Assembly: GCA_964473045.1 (NCBI GenBank)
Contig: CAYYMX010000036.1
Coordinates: 1 to 12,660 of the forward strand
Source: CAYYMX01 sp964473045
GTDB lineage: Bacteria > Pseudomonadota > Alphaproteobacteria > Methylaequorales > Methylaequoraceae
DNA length: 12,660 nt
Direction of reading: 5' to 3'
The translations under genes were made by a program, and so were the position numbers. Below, in pieces: positions 1-6,695 of the stretch; the first letter of the stretch is position 1, and each line of letters starts with the position of its first letter. The notes under the pieces are model-generated. The model was not told the DNA's origin, did not search any database, and worked only from the letters and a program-made list of their open reading frames with translations.

Positions 1-55
1 TTGCATCCTTGCTGGTTTTCAAGACCAGTGCATTCGACCACTCTGCCATCTCTCC
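1..55 (-). tRNA. tRNA-Ser(UGA), 3' part cut off by the window edge
   Basis: On the minus strand, the RNA starts at 55 with acceptor strand GGAGAGA, then U8-G9, a D arm, and a perfect 5-bp anticodon stem CUGGU/ACCAG (24-28 with 12-16) around the loop CUUGAAA. The anticodon is UGA (19-21), which reads UCA and other UCN serine codons. The start of the long class II variable arm is visible. The rest of that arm, the T arm and the 3' acceptor strand lie beyond the left edge. The gene is divergent from acuI. The serine identity follows from the anticodon and the typical GGAGAGAUGGCAGAG 5' sequence. Confidence 0.93.
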
Positions 56-230
56 GTTAATGTGAGTGCGTATTTCAGAAGATTCCATTTTAAATATTAT
101 CAACTCAATTTGCACTCAAAATTGATATAACCTTTTTAGATTATAACAAAATACACAAAAAAGTTTTAAATTCAATAGATTTGAAAATTGTTGTAAACTA
201 AATTTCTAGTTTAAGCTTAAACAAAAGACA
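56..230. promoter_or_regulatory. Divergent spacer between tRNA-Ser and acuI
   Basis: This 175-nt AT-rich spacer must hold the starts of both divergent transcripts. I see no strong sigma-70 pair. For acuI, TTGAAA at 181-186 is a possible -35 box, but the -10 at the right spacing is poor. A perfect 7-bp inverted repeat, TGAGTGC (63-69) and GCACTCA (112-118), flanks the region where the tRNA promoter should lie. It could be an operator or chance. No ORF or RNA gene is recognisable here. Confidence 0.4.
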
Positions 231-1214
231 ATGTTAAAAAAATTTAAGGCATTTATTGTAGATAAGAATAAAGACCAAACTGTTCATGGAATTAAAGATA
301 TAGAAAAAGATGAACTTATGTCTGGAAATGTCTTAGTAGAGATAAAATACAGTAGTTTTAATTTTAAAGACGGTCTTGCAGTTACTGGAAAACTTCCAAT
401 TATTAAAAAATTCCCAATGATTCCAGGAGTTGATTTTGTAGGCAGTGTTATAGAATCTTCAAATAATAATTATAAAAAAAATGACTTAGTAATTTTAAAC
501 GGTTGGGGTGTTGGTGAAAAACATTTTGGTGGTTTTTCTCAATATGCCAGAGTAAATGAAGATTGGTTAATACCTATGCCTAAGAGGTTTAGTGAAGAAG
601 AAGCAATGATTATAGGTTCTGCTGGCTATACAGCATCTCTTTGTGTATTAGAAGTTATTCAAAAAATAAAACCTGAAAAAGGAAAAATATTAGTTACTGG
701 TGCTTCTGGTGGCGTTGGAAGCGTAGCAATTCATTTATTATCTAAATTAGGGTATAAAGTAACTGGTTTATCAGGTAAAAATAAAGATTTTTTACTCAAT
801 ATTGGAGCTACAGAAGTTTTAAATAGAAAAAACTTTAATGTCTCGGAGAAACCGTTACAAAGTGAAAAATGGGCAGGAGCAATTGATACGGTTGGAAGTG
901 ATATATTGTCGACTATATTGTCTGAAACCACGTATGATGGAATTGTTGCCTGTACTGGTTTAGCAAAGGGTCCAAATTTAAATACTACCGTTTTTCCTTT
1001 TATTTTAAGAAATGTAACTTTAGCTGGTGTTGATTGTGTTTATGCTAGTTATGAAAAAAGAGTTAATGCGTGGAAGTTTTTAGAAGATTTAATTGATGTA
1101 AATATTTTAGAGAAGATCAAATCTATTAAATCACTAGAAGATATTCCTAAACTTTCAAATGATATATTGGCAGGCAAAATTCAAGGTAGAACAGTAATCG
1201 ATGTAAATAAATAA
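231..1214 (+). CDS. acuI: Acrylyl-CoA reductase (NADPH) family, AcuI/YhdH-type zinc-free MDR oxidoreductase
   Basis: A 327-residue medium-chain dehydrogenase/reductase of the YhdH/AcuI group (usually about 325-330 aa). The family signature YSSFNFKDGLAVTGK (residues 40-54), followed by FPMIPGVDFVG (61-71), is characteristic. The Rossmann motif GASGGVGS is at 157-164, and SGK at 181-183 sits where the NADPH phosphate is usually bound. The structural zinc cysteines of alcohol dehydrogenases are absent, as in the family. Characterised members reduce acrylyl-CoA to propionyl-CoA, which detoxifies acrylate and links DMSP or 3-hydroxypropionate breakdown to propionate metabolism. It is cytoplasmic. 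The ATG at 231 has no clear SD. This is the only plus-strand protein gene, convergent with the mmsA-SMP-30-atoE group. Family is firm; the substrate is inferred and could be another enoyl-CoA or quinone-like acceptor. Confidence 0.85.
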   Translation: MLKKFKAFIVDKNKDQTVHGIKDIEKDELMSGNVLVEIKYSSFNFKDGLAVTGKLPIIKKFPMIPGVDFVGSVIESSNNNYKKNDLVILNGWGVGEKHFGGFSQYARVNEDWLIPMPKRFSEEEAMIIGSAGYTASLCVLEVIQKIKPEKGKILVTGASGGVGSVAIHLLSKLGYKVTGLSGKNKDFLLNIGATEVLNRKNFNVSEKPLQSEKWAGAIDTVGSDILSTILSETTYDGIVACTGLAKGPNLNTTVFPFILRNVTLAGVDCVYASYEKRVNAWKFLEDLIDVNILEKIKSIKSLEDIPKLSNDILAGKIQGRTVIDVNK

Positions 1215-1288
1215 AACTATTCATTTAACATAATATATATTATGCGATAATTATCATGATGTCATATAAAAGGCATACTTCAGGAAAA
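1215..1288. other. Convergent spacer with two perfect AT palindromes
   Basis: This 74-nt stretch lies between the converging ends of acuI and atoE. It holds a perfect 16-bp palindrome, CATAATATATATTATG (1229-1244). One base later comes a perfect 10-bp palindrome, GATAATTATC (1246-1255), and then a short ATGA-TG-TCAT inverted repeat (1256-1265). It could act as a two-way transcription end, but there is no GC-rich stem and no T tract, so it is not a standard intrinsic terminator. Confidence 0.35.
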
Positions 1289-2653
1289 TCAATAGCCAGA
1301 GCCTAAATAGAGCATTGCACTACCATACAAAACTCCAGTAACTATAAATATTATAAAAGTGTATCCCATAATTTGTCTCATATGGAGTCCAGCAATTGCT
1401 AATAAAGGTATAGTCCAGAATGGTTGAATCATGTTCGTCCATTGATCACCATAAGAAACACCTAAGACTATAACGTATGGCATTACATCTAAACTTTTAG
1501 CAGCCTCAATCATTACAGGACCTTGAACGGCCCATTGCCCTCCTCCAGATGGTATAAACATATTGACTAAACCACCAGATAAGAAAGAAAAAAAACCTAA
1601 TGTTTCTGCAGATGAAAAGCTGGCTATGTAATTTGCAAAAACGTTTATTAATCCTGTATCAGCCATCATTCCCATAATCCCAGCATAAAATGGGTATTGA
1701 AGAATTATAGGACCAACTGTTACAGAAGCATTATTAACTAGTTTGACATAGTGAATAGGTGAATTGCATAATATTAATCCAAAGCATAAAAAAGTCCAAC
1801 TAACAAAATTTAGATCTAAAAAGAAACCTTTCTCGTAAAAAGTATATAAAACAAAAAACAACAATGAAGAACCTGTAAAAAGACTAATTAGTCTATTATT
1901 TTCAATTACTTCCGAAAAGTTTCTAGAGTTACTTGTTACATTTATTTTTTCTTTTTTAAATTTCTTTAGATCAACTTGAATGATTTCTTTTTCACTAGTT
2001 GGTCTCATTAAAGGGCTAATATAAGTTATAATTATTAGTGTAATTAATGCTAAAGTAATATTGAACGATGTAAATATAGTTTCTGTTACAGGGATAATAC
2101 CTATTTCTGATTCAAGTGGATGGTTTTCCGATGCTACAAATAATGCAGAGGATGATGAATAACCCATATGCCAAATAACATAGCCGGAATAAGCTGAGGC
2201 TACAAGAAGAGGATAATGTACTTTAATCTTTTTCTTTTGACAGCCAATTGCCACAAATTTGGCTATAATTCCTCCAACAATTAGTCCAAATGACCATGCA
2301 AATAAACTGGCTAGACCAGAAATAAATGTTACTAAAGAGTATGCTTGAACAGATGAATTTGGGTATGACCCAACTTTATTTAATAAATTTTCTATTGGAT
2401 CTGTATGAGCTAATGCATGAGCAGTTATCATTATAATTGAAATTTGAGCTGTAAAGGTAAAAAGCTTAGGAAGTCCCCCTCCCCAAGCTTTTAAAGTTTC
2501 TATTCCTGATGTATCTGTAAAATTAAGCGCAAAAAAGAAAGTTAGGACAGATAATACTATTACAAATATAAAAGCATCTGGGTAATACTTCTCAACCAAT
2601 CTAACAAATGGTTTTGCTAAAAAATCAAAGGTCCTAACTTTCTTTAAAGACAT
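1289..2653 (-). CDS. atoE: Short-chain fatty acid transporter, AtoE family
   Basis: A 454-residue polytopic inner-membrane protein of the AtoE/SCFA_trans family (members are usually about 440-460 aa). It has many hydrophobic segments, the first near residues 27-45. The family signature PSGGGQWAVQGPVMIEAA lies in the C-terminal third, followed by GDQWTNMIQPFWTIPLL; the N-terminal half contains GLIVGGIIAKF and the Ser-rich GYSSSSALF. E. coli AtoE is linked to uptake of short-chain acids such as acetoacetate and butyrate. No atoD/A/B genes are visible, so the substrate here may differ. Its ATG lies 1 nt after the stop of the SMP-30-like gene, so the two are almost certainly cotranscribed and probably translationally coupled. 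It is the last gene of the minus-strand run. Confidence 0.92.
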   Translation of the reverse strand: MSLKKVRTFDFLAKPFVRLVEKYYPDAFIFVIVLSVLTFFFALNFTDTSGIETLKAWGGGLPKLFTFTAQISIIMITAHALAHTDPIENLLNKVGSYPNSSVQAYSLVTFISGLASLFAWSFGLIVGGIIAKFVAIGCQKKKIKVHYPLLVASAYSGYVIWHMGYSSSSALFVASENHPLESEIGIIPVTETIFTSFNITLALITLIIITYISPLMRPTSEKEIIQVDLKKFKKEKINVTSNSRNFSEVIENNRLISLFTGSSLLFFVLYTFYEKGFFLDLNFVSWTFLCFGLILCNSPIHYVKLVNNASVTVGPIILQYPFYAGIMGMMADTGLINVFANYIASFSSAETLGFFSFLSGGLVNMFIPSGGGQWAVQGPVMIEAAKSLDVMPYVIVLGVSYGDQWTNMIQPFWTIPLLAIAGLHMRQIMGYTFIIFIVTGVLYGSAMLYLGSGY

Positions 2654-2654
2654 T

Positions 2655-3536
2655 TTAATTCATCTTTAAGGCAATTAGTTTCCCTTCTTTCATTATAGGA
2701 ATAATTATTAGTCCCTTATCTAGAATCACTTCATGATCAGCAGCACCTTCTCCAACATCCATTAATATTTTAAAGCTACCACTCTTTTTAATTCTATAGA
2801 GTTTACCTCCTGTCCAGTCAGTTACATAATATGCACCTTTTCCATCTGATTCAATTCCATCTAAATTTCCAATTTTTTTTGAACCAAGGTTTTTCAATTT
2901 TTTAGTATGAAGGTTTACACTTTTTAAACTACCTTTTAGTTCGGGTGTGCCCCAACCTTCCATAACTGCTCCCCAACTGCCAACAATTAAGTTGCCATCT
3001 TCATCATCTATATGAATTCCATTAGGGGCTAATCCAGGACTATAATACCATAGTGTTAATTGTCCAAATGAATTAAGTCTATAAATAGTATCTGTATATG
3101 TATCACCCACATAAACATTTCCATATTTATCATGAGTAACATCATTCATACAAAAAGAACCTACTCCCTTATATTTATTTATAATTTTTGAAGTTGCAAT
3201 ATCCACCTCAACTAATTCATCGACATCAGCAATAAATAACTTATCATTAACAATTGTCAGACCTTTTGGAGCATTTAAAGATTTAACCCATTTTAATTCT
3301 ATAATTTTGCCATCTAAACCCACTTTTGAAATAAAACCAGTACCGTCTTTATTAAATGGATGTTCAGTAATATTTGAAACATAGAGAACTTCATTCTTTT
3401 GGTCAAATACCACTGATTCTGGTAATTCAAAAACTTTTTCTGTTTCCCAAAAAGTCTCTAAATGACCTTTTGCCAATAAAGTTTTATCAATTAAAGCAAA
3501 AGATAAAATTAGTAAGAACATTAATATTTTTTTCAC
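2655..3536 (-). CDS. Exported SMP-30/gluconolactonase-like beta-propeller protein
   Basis: A 293-residue protein with a Sec signal peptide (KK at 2-3, hydrophobic 4-16, likely cleavage after A22 in TLLA), so probably periplasmic. The rest reads as a six-bladed propeller of the SMP-30/gluconolactonase/LRE type, with repeated blades such as EVLYVSN, GNVYVGD, GNLIVGS and GAYYVTDW. Residues matching the metal ligands are kept: E40 (LPESVVFD), N131-D132 (MNDVTHD), N172 (APNGIHID) and D226 (LDGIESD). Enzymatic relatives hydrolyse sugar or other lactones; many exported members have no known substrate. The start is GTG, backed by a good SD. It lies 19 nt after mmsA and 1 nt before atoE, suggesting it prepares or binds the compound the transporter takes up. 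That role is inference. Confidence 0.8.
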   Translation of the reverse strand: MKKILMFLLILSFALIDKTLLAKGHLETFWETEKVFELPESVVFDQKNEVLYVSNITEHPFNKDGTGFISKVGLDGKIIELKWVKSLNAPKGLTIVNDKLFIADVDELVEVDIATSKIINKYKGVGSFCMNDVTHDKYGNVYVGDTYTDTIYRLNSFGQLTLWYYSPGLAPNGIHIDDEDGNLIVGSWGAVMEGWGTPELKGSLKSVNLHTKKLKNLGSKKIGNLDGIESDGKGAYYVTDWTGGKLYRIKKSGSFKILMDVGEGAADHEVILDKGLIIIPIMKEGKLIALKMN

Positions 3537-3543
3537 GATTATT

Positions 3544-3550
3544 TCCTTTC
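3544..3550 (-). promoter_or_regulatory. Strong ribosome binding site fixing a GTG start
   Basis: On the minus strand GAAAGGA is followed by 7 nt and then GTG at 3536-3534. It is the clearest SD of any gene in the window. It supports the GTG as the true start of the SMP-30-like gene and lies in the 19-nt gap after mmsA. Confidence 0.75.
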
Positions 3551-3555
3551 TTTTA

Positions 3556-5073
3556 TTAGTTTAAATTACTACTAGGCATAGATAAATCCAATTTCCCTTT
3601 ATCAGCAGAATCTGGCCATCTTTGGGTAATAGTTTTTCTTTGAGTGTAAAATCTTAATCCATCTGGTCCATAAATGCTTAAGTCACCAAATAAAGAGTTT
3701 TTCCATCCTCCAAAACTATGAAATGAAGAAGGAACAGGTAAAGGAATGTTTACACCAACCATTCCTATCTTAACGTTATTACAAAAGTTCCGAGCATACT
3801 TACCATTGCTTGTAAAAATACAACATCCATTACCAAATTGATTTTTATTTATTAATTCTACAGCCTCATTTATCGAATCTATTTCAATAATTTGAAGAAC
3901 AGGGCCAAATATTTCATCTTGATATGATTTCATTGAACTATTGACATTGTCAATTAATGTAGGACCCAAAAAATATCCTTTAGTAGAGTTTTTTTTGGAT
4001 AACTCTCTACCATCAATTAATACTCTTGCCCCCTCTTCTTCTGACATGTTGATACATTTTTTTACTTTTAGAAGATGTTCATAGGAAACTAAAGGCCCAA
4101 AACTGTTTAAATTTTTATTTTTTTGTCCCACCTTAAGGGTTGAAATCTTATTTGATAAAATATTCAGGAAGTTTTCTTTAATTTCTGGCAACACCAATGC
4201 CACGGATAAGGCCATACATCTTTGTCCCGATGACCCAAAAGCAGCAGATATTAATTGATCAGAAGTATATTCAATGTCAGCATCAGGCATTACTAATGCA
4301 TGATTTTTAGCACCACCTAAAGCCTGACACCTTTTTCCATTCTTTGCTGAGTTTTCATAAATCTTTTTAGCTACAGGTGTTGAACCTACAAAACTTACTG
4401 CCTTAACTCTTGGATCCTCAATCAAATGATCAACAACTTCTTTATTTCCATTTAAAACATTTAATAATCCTTTAGGAGCCTTAGTTTTTGAAAATAATTC
4501 TGCAATGTACATTGAACTAATAGGATCTTTTTCAGAAGGTTTAAGAATAAATGCATTTCCAGCAGCTATAGCTAATGGAAACATCCATAAAGGAACCATA
4601 GTTGGAAAATTAAATGGAGTAATACCTACGACTATTCCTAGTGGTTCAAACTCACTCCATGAATCGATAGAGGTGCTAATATTTTTGTTAAACTCTCCTT
4701 TTAAAATCTGTCCAATTCCACAAGCATATTCAACATTTTCGATGCCACGCCTAATTTCTCCTATTGCATCTTCTTTAACTTTACCAAGATCATCTGAAAT
4801 CTTTTCTGCTATATTATCAATATTCTCTTCTAGTAAAATTTTGTATTCAAATAAAACTGAAACTCTTTTAGCAATTGAAAAAGATTTCCATTCATTAAAA
4901 GCCTCCATTGAATTATTAATTGTTTTTTCTATAGTTTGAGGAGCCGCAGAATTAATAAACCCTATCTTTTTTCCATTATTAGGATTAAAAATATCTATTA
5001 TCTTACCATTATCAAAGCTAGTTTTACCTGATATTAAATGACCTATTTTTGATTTATAAATTTGAGACCTCAT
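3556..5073 (-). CDS. mmsA: CoA-acylating methylmalonate-semialdehyde dehydrogenase (may act on malonate semialdehyde)
   Basis: A 505-residue aldehyde dehydrogenase of the MMSDH group (about 500 aa). PFNFP with catalytic Asn N155 is followed by TMVPLWMFPLAIAAGN, which is diagnostic for the group. KPSEKDP is at 178-184, FVGSTPVAKK at 229-238, and the nucleophile C286 lies in GSSGQRCMA. In place of the ELGGK general-base motif of hydrolytic relatives it has QALGGAKNH (250-258), with no Glu, as expected when CoA rather than water accepts the acyl group. Known members turn methylmalonate semialdehyde into propionyl-CoA (valine and thymine breakdown) or malonate semialdehyde into acetyl-CoA (beta-alanine, inositol and, as DddC, DMSP-derived 3-hydroxypropionate). 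It heads the mmsA-SMP-30-atoE group, 49 nt after the MBL gene. No SD is visible. Confidence 0.93.
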   Translation of the reverse strand: MRSQIYKSKIGHLISGKTSFDNGKIIDIFNPNNGKKIGFINSAAPQTIEKTINNSMEAFNEWKSFSIAKRVSVLFEYKILLEENIDNIAEKISDDLGKVKEDAIGEIRRGIENVEYACGIGQILKGEFNKNISTSIDSWSEFEPLGIVVGITPFNFPTMVPLWMFPLAIAAGNAFILKPSEKDPISSMYIAELFSKTKAPKGLLNVLNGNKEVVDHLIEDPRVKAVSFVGSTPVAKKIYENSAKNGKRCQALGGAKNHALVMPDADIEYTSDQLISAAFGSSGQRCMALSVALVLPEIKENFLNILSNKISTLKVGQKNKNLNSFGPLVSYEHLLKVKKCINMSEEEGARVLIDGRELSKKNSTKGYFLGPTLIDNVNSSMKSYQDEIFGPVLQIIEIDSINEAVELINKNQFGNGCCIFTSNGKYARNFCNNVKIGMVGVNIPLPVPSSFHSFGGWKNSLFGDLSIYGPDGLRFYTQRKTITQRWPDSADKGKLDLSMPSSNLN

Positions 5074-5122
5074 TAGAACGATTATTATAATTTATAATAT
5101 ATAATTTATTTTTCTTTAAATG
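5074..5122 (-). promoter_or_regulatory. Possible internal promoter upstream of mmsA
   Basis: This 49-nt gap is the largest in the minus-strand run and is nearly free of G and C. On the minus strand it contains TATAAT (complement of 5084-5089), 10 nt before the mmsA ATG, plus TATAAA- and TATATT-like sequences. A 9-bp direct repeat, ATAATTTAT, occurs at 5087-5095 and 5101-5109. No convincing -35 box is spaced to match. It may let the catabolic genes be expressed separately from the housekeeping genes. Confidence 0.35.
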
Positions 5123-5899
5123 CTAGACTTTAATTTTAAGCCCATCGTAAGCAGGTTCGCAATTCTTAGGAAGTAATGATGAAATATAATCATAATCAAC
5201 GTCATAATTCATATGAGTTAACACAGCTCTTTTTGGCTTTAATATTTCAATCCATTTCATTACTTTCTCAAAATGCACATGAGATTTATGAGGTTTAAAC
5301 CTTAAACAGTCAACTATCCAAAGATCTAAATTCTTTAATTTTTTAAAAACTTTTTCACTTATTTCTAAAACATCAGGGGAGTAAGCAATATTATTTATTC
5401 TAAAGCCTGTAGATTCAATAAACCCATGATTCTGTTGAAAACCTAATATTTTAACATTTTTAATTTTAAAATAACCATCAATCTCATTTGGTATTAAACA
5501 CGGTTTATAATAAAAACCATTTGCTTTAGGAGAAAGTTTTTCAAAAACATATGAGAATCTTTGGCAAATTTCTTTTATAACTTCTTTTCTGGCATAAAGG
5601 TTTATATCTTTTTTCATAAGAACATTAAGAAATCTAAAGTCATCTATTCCATTTATGTGATCCGCATGACAATGTGTAATTAATACACCATCGAGATTTG
5701 TAACATTAGCATTTAGCAATTGCTGTCGAAGATCTGGTGTAGCATCAACAAGGATTGTTGTATTTTTACTCTTTATAAGAATAGACGATCTTAGCCTTCT
5801 ATTTTTAGTGTTATTAGGATTGCAATCCCCCCAATTATTTCCGATTGCAGGTACTCCTGAAGAACTACCACAACCTAATATTGTAATTTCAAACTTCAT
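5123..5899 (-). CDS. MBL-fold metal-dependent hydrolase, PhnP-like
   Basis: A 258-residue metallo-beta-lactamase-fold protein. It opens with ILGCGSSSGVPAIGNNWG (7-24), typical of the PhnP-like group. The metal site reads H76-x-H78-x-D80-H81 (THCHADH), then H158 (FQQNHGF), D176 (YSPDV) and H229 (LTHMNYD), so a two-metal centre looks complete. PhnP itself is a cyclic phosphodiesterase of phosphonate breakdown, but no phn gene is near, and related folds include RNase Z. The exact substrate is unknown. It is cytoplasmic, with no signal peptide. Its ATG overlaps the end of tatD by 11 nt, an order I know from other alphaproteobacteria. It ends with TAG, 49 nt before mmsA. Confidence 0.85.
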   Translation of the reverse strand: MKFEITILGCGSSSGVPAIGNNWGDCNPNNTKNRRLRSSILIKSKNTTILVDATPDLRQQLLNANVTNLDGVLITHCHADHINGIDDFRFLNVLMKKDINLYARKEVIKEICQRFSYVFEKLSPKANGFYYKPCLIPNEIDGYFKIKNVKILGFQQNHGFIESTGFRINNIAYSPDVLEISEKVFKKLKNLDLWIVDCLRFKPHKSHVHFEKVMKWIEILKPKRAVLTHMNYDVDYDYISSLLPKNCEPAYDGLKIKV

Positions 5900-6695
5900 T
5901 CTTAATATTGGAAAAAAGTTTAAAAAAATTATCAGTTGTTATCTTTGCAGCTTTTTCAAAATCTATTTTTTTTATTTCAGCTATTTTTTGTAGAGTAAAT
6001 CTAGTATTTGATGGTTCATTTCTTTTTCCTCTATAAGGCATAGGAGATAAATACGGTGCATCTGTTTCAACTAAAATTCTATCTAGAGGTGTATACTTAA
6101 CTATTTCGTTTAGTTTGTTAGCATTTTTAAACGTAATTATACCAGAGAATGAAATATAAAACCCATTATTAAGCGCACATTCTGCCAATTCTTTTGTTGA
6201 TGTAAAACAGTGAATCAAACCTTTTGTCATGTACTTTGGGGTAAATCTATTTAAGGAAGCAATAGTATCTTCTTCAGCACTTCTAGTATGAACAATAATT
6301 GGTGTATTTGTTTTTCCCGCAATTTCCATGTGTGTTTCAAAATAATTTATTTGATTGCTCCTATTTTGGGCATTTCTAAAAAAATCTAATCCTGTTTCCC
6401 CTACCCCAATAACCTTCTCTTTTGACAAATTCTTTTCAAGTATAGTTTTTAATTTGTCAATCTCGTTTAATTTAAATTTTTCTGGAACATTATTTGGGTG
6501 TACTCCTGTACTACACCAAATATTCTCATACTTCTTAGCAATTTTATAAATATTAGAAAATTTTTCGAAATTTACAGAAATACTTAGTAAAAATTCAACA
6601 TTATTTAAGCGAGCATTCTTAATTACTTCATCTAAATCATCATTAAAATCATCAAAATCTAGATGGCAGTGCGAGTCAACTATTTTGTGTTTCAT
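5889..6695 (-). CDS. tatD: TatD-family metal-dependent hydrolase (YcfH type)
   Basis: A 268-residue TIM-barrel amidohydrolase with all expected metal ligands: H9 and H11 in VDSHCHLD, E100 in GVGETGLDF, H136 in VHTRSA, H162 in IHCFTS and D212 in VETDAPYLSP. GVHP lies at 64-67. TatD proteins are Mg-dependent nucleases, several with 3'-5' exonuclease activity. The frame stays open to another ATG at 6722, giving 277 aa. I chose 6695 because family members start only a few residues before V-D-S-H-C-H and because it shortens the overlap with metG from 47 to 20 nt; neither start has a clear SD. E. coli has tmk-holB-ycfH; here metG lies between holB and this gene. Its end overlaps the MBL gene by 11 nt. 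Confidence 0.93.
   Translation of the reverse strand: MKHKIVDSHCHLDFDDFNDDLDEVIKNARLNNVEFLLSISVNFEKFSNIYKIAKKYENIWCSTGVHPNNVPEKFKLNEIDKLKTILEKNLSKEKVIGVGETGLDFFRNAQNRSNQINYFETHMEIAGKTNTPIIVHTRSAEEDTIASLNRFTPKYMTKGLIHCFTSTKELAECALNNGFYISFSGIITFKNANKLNEIVKYTPLDRILVETDAPYLSPMPYRGKRNEPSNTRFTLQKIAEIKKIDFEKAAKITTDNFFKLFSNIKNEV

Noticed and set aside
1..230. tRNA-Ser as an attachment site for an integrated element
   Set aside because: No integrase, no repeated tRNA 3' end and no phage or plasmid genes are visible. The tRNA 3' end is outside the window, so it cannot be tested here.
4505..4939. 144-codon open frame on the plus strand antisense to mmsA
   Set aside because: It is the mirror of a strongly conserved mmsA segment. 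The protein looks like shadow sequence, with no family features.
5123..6695. TatD plus MBL hydrolase as a defence or toxin module
   Set aside because: Both sit inside a conserved housekeeping run with metG and holB and lack partner genes typical of defence systems.
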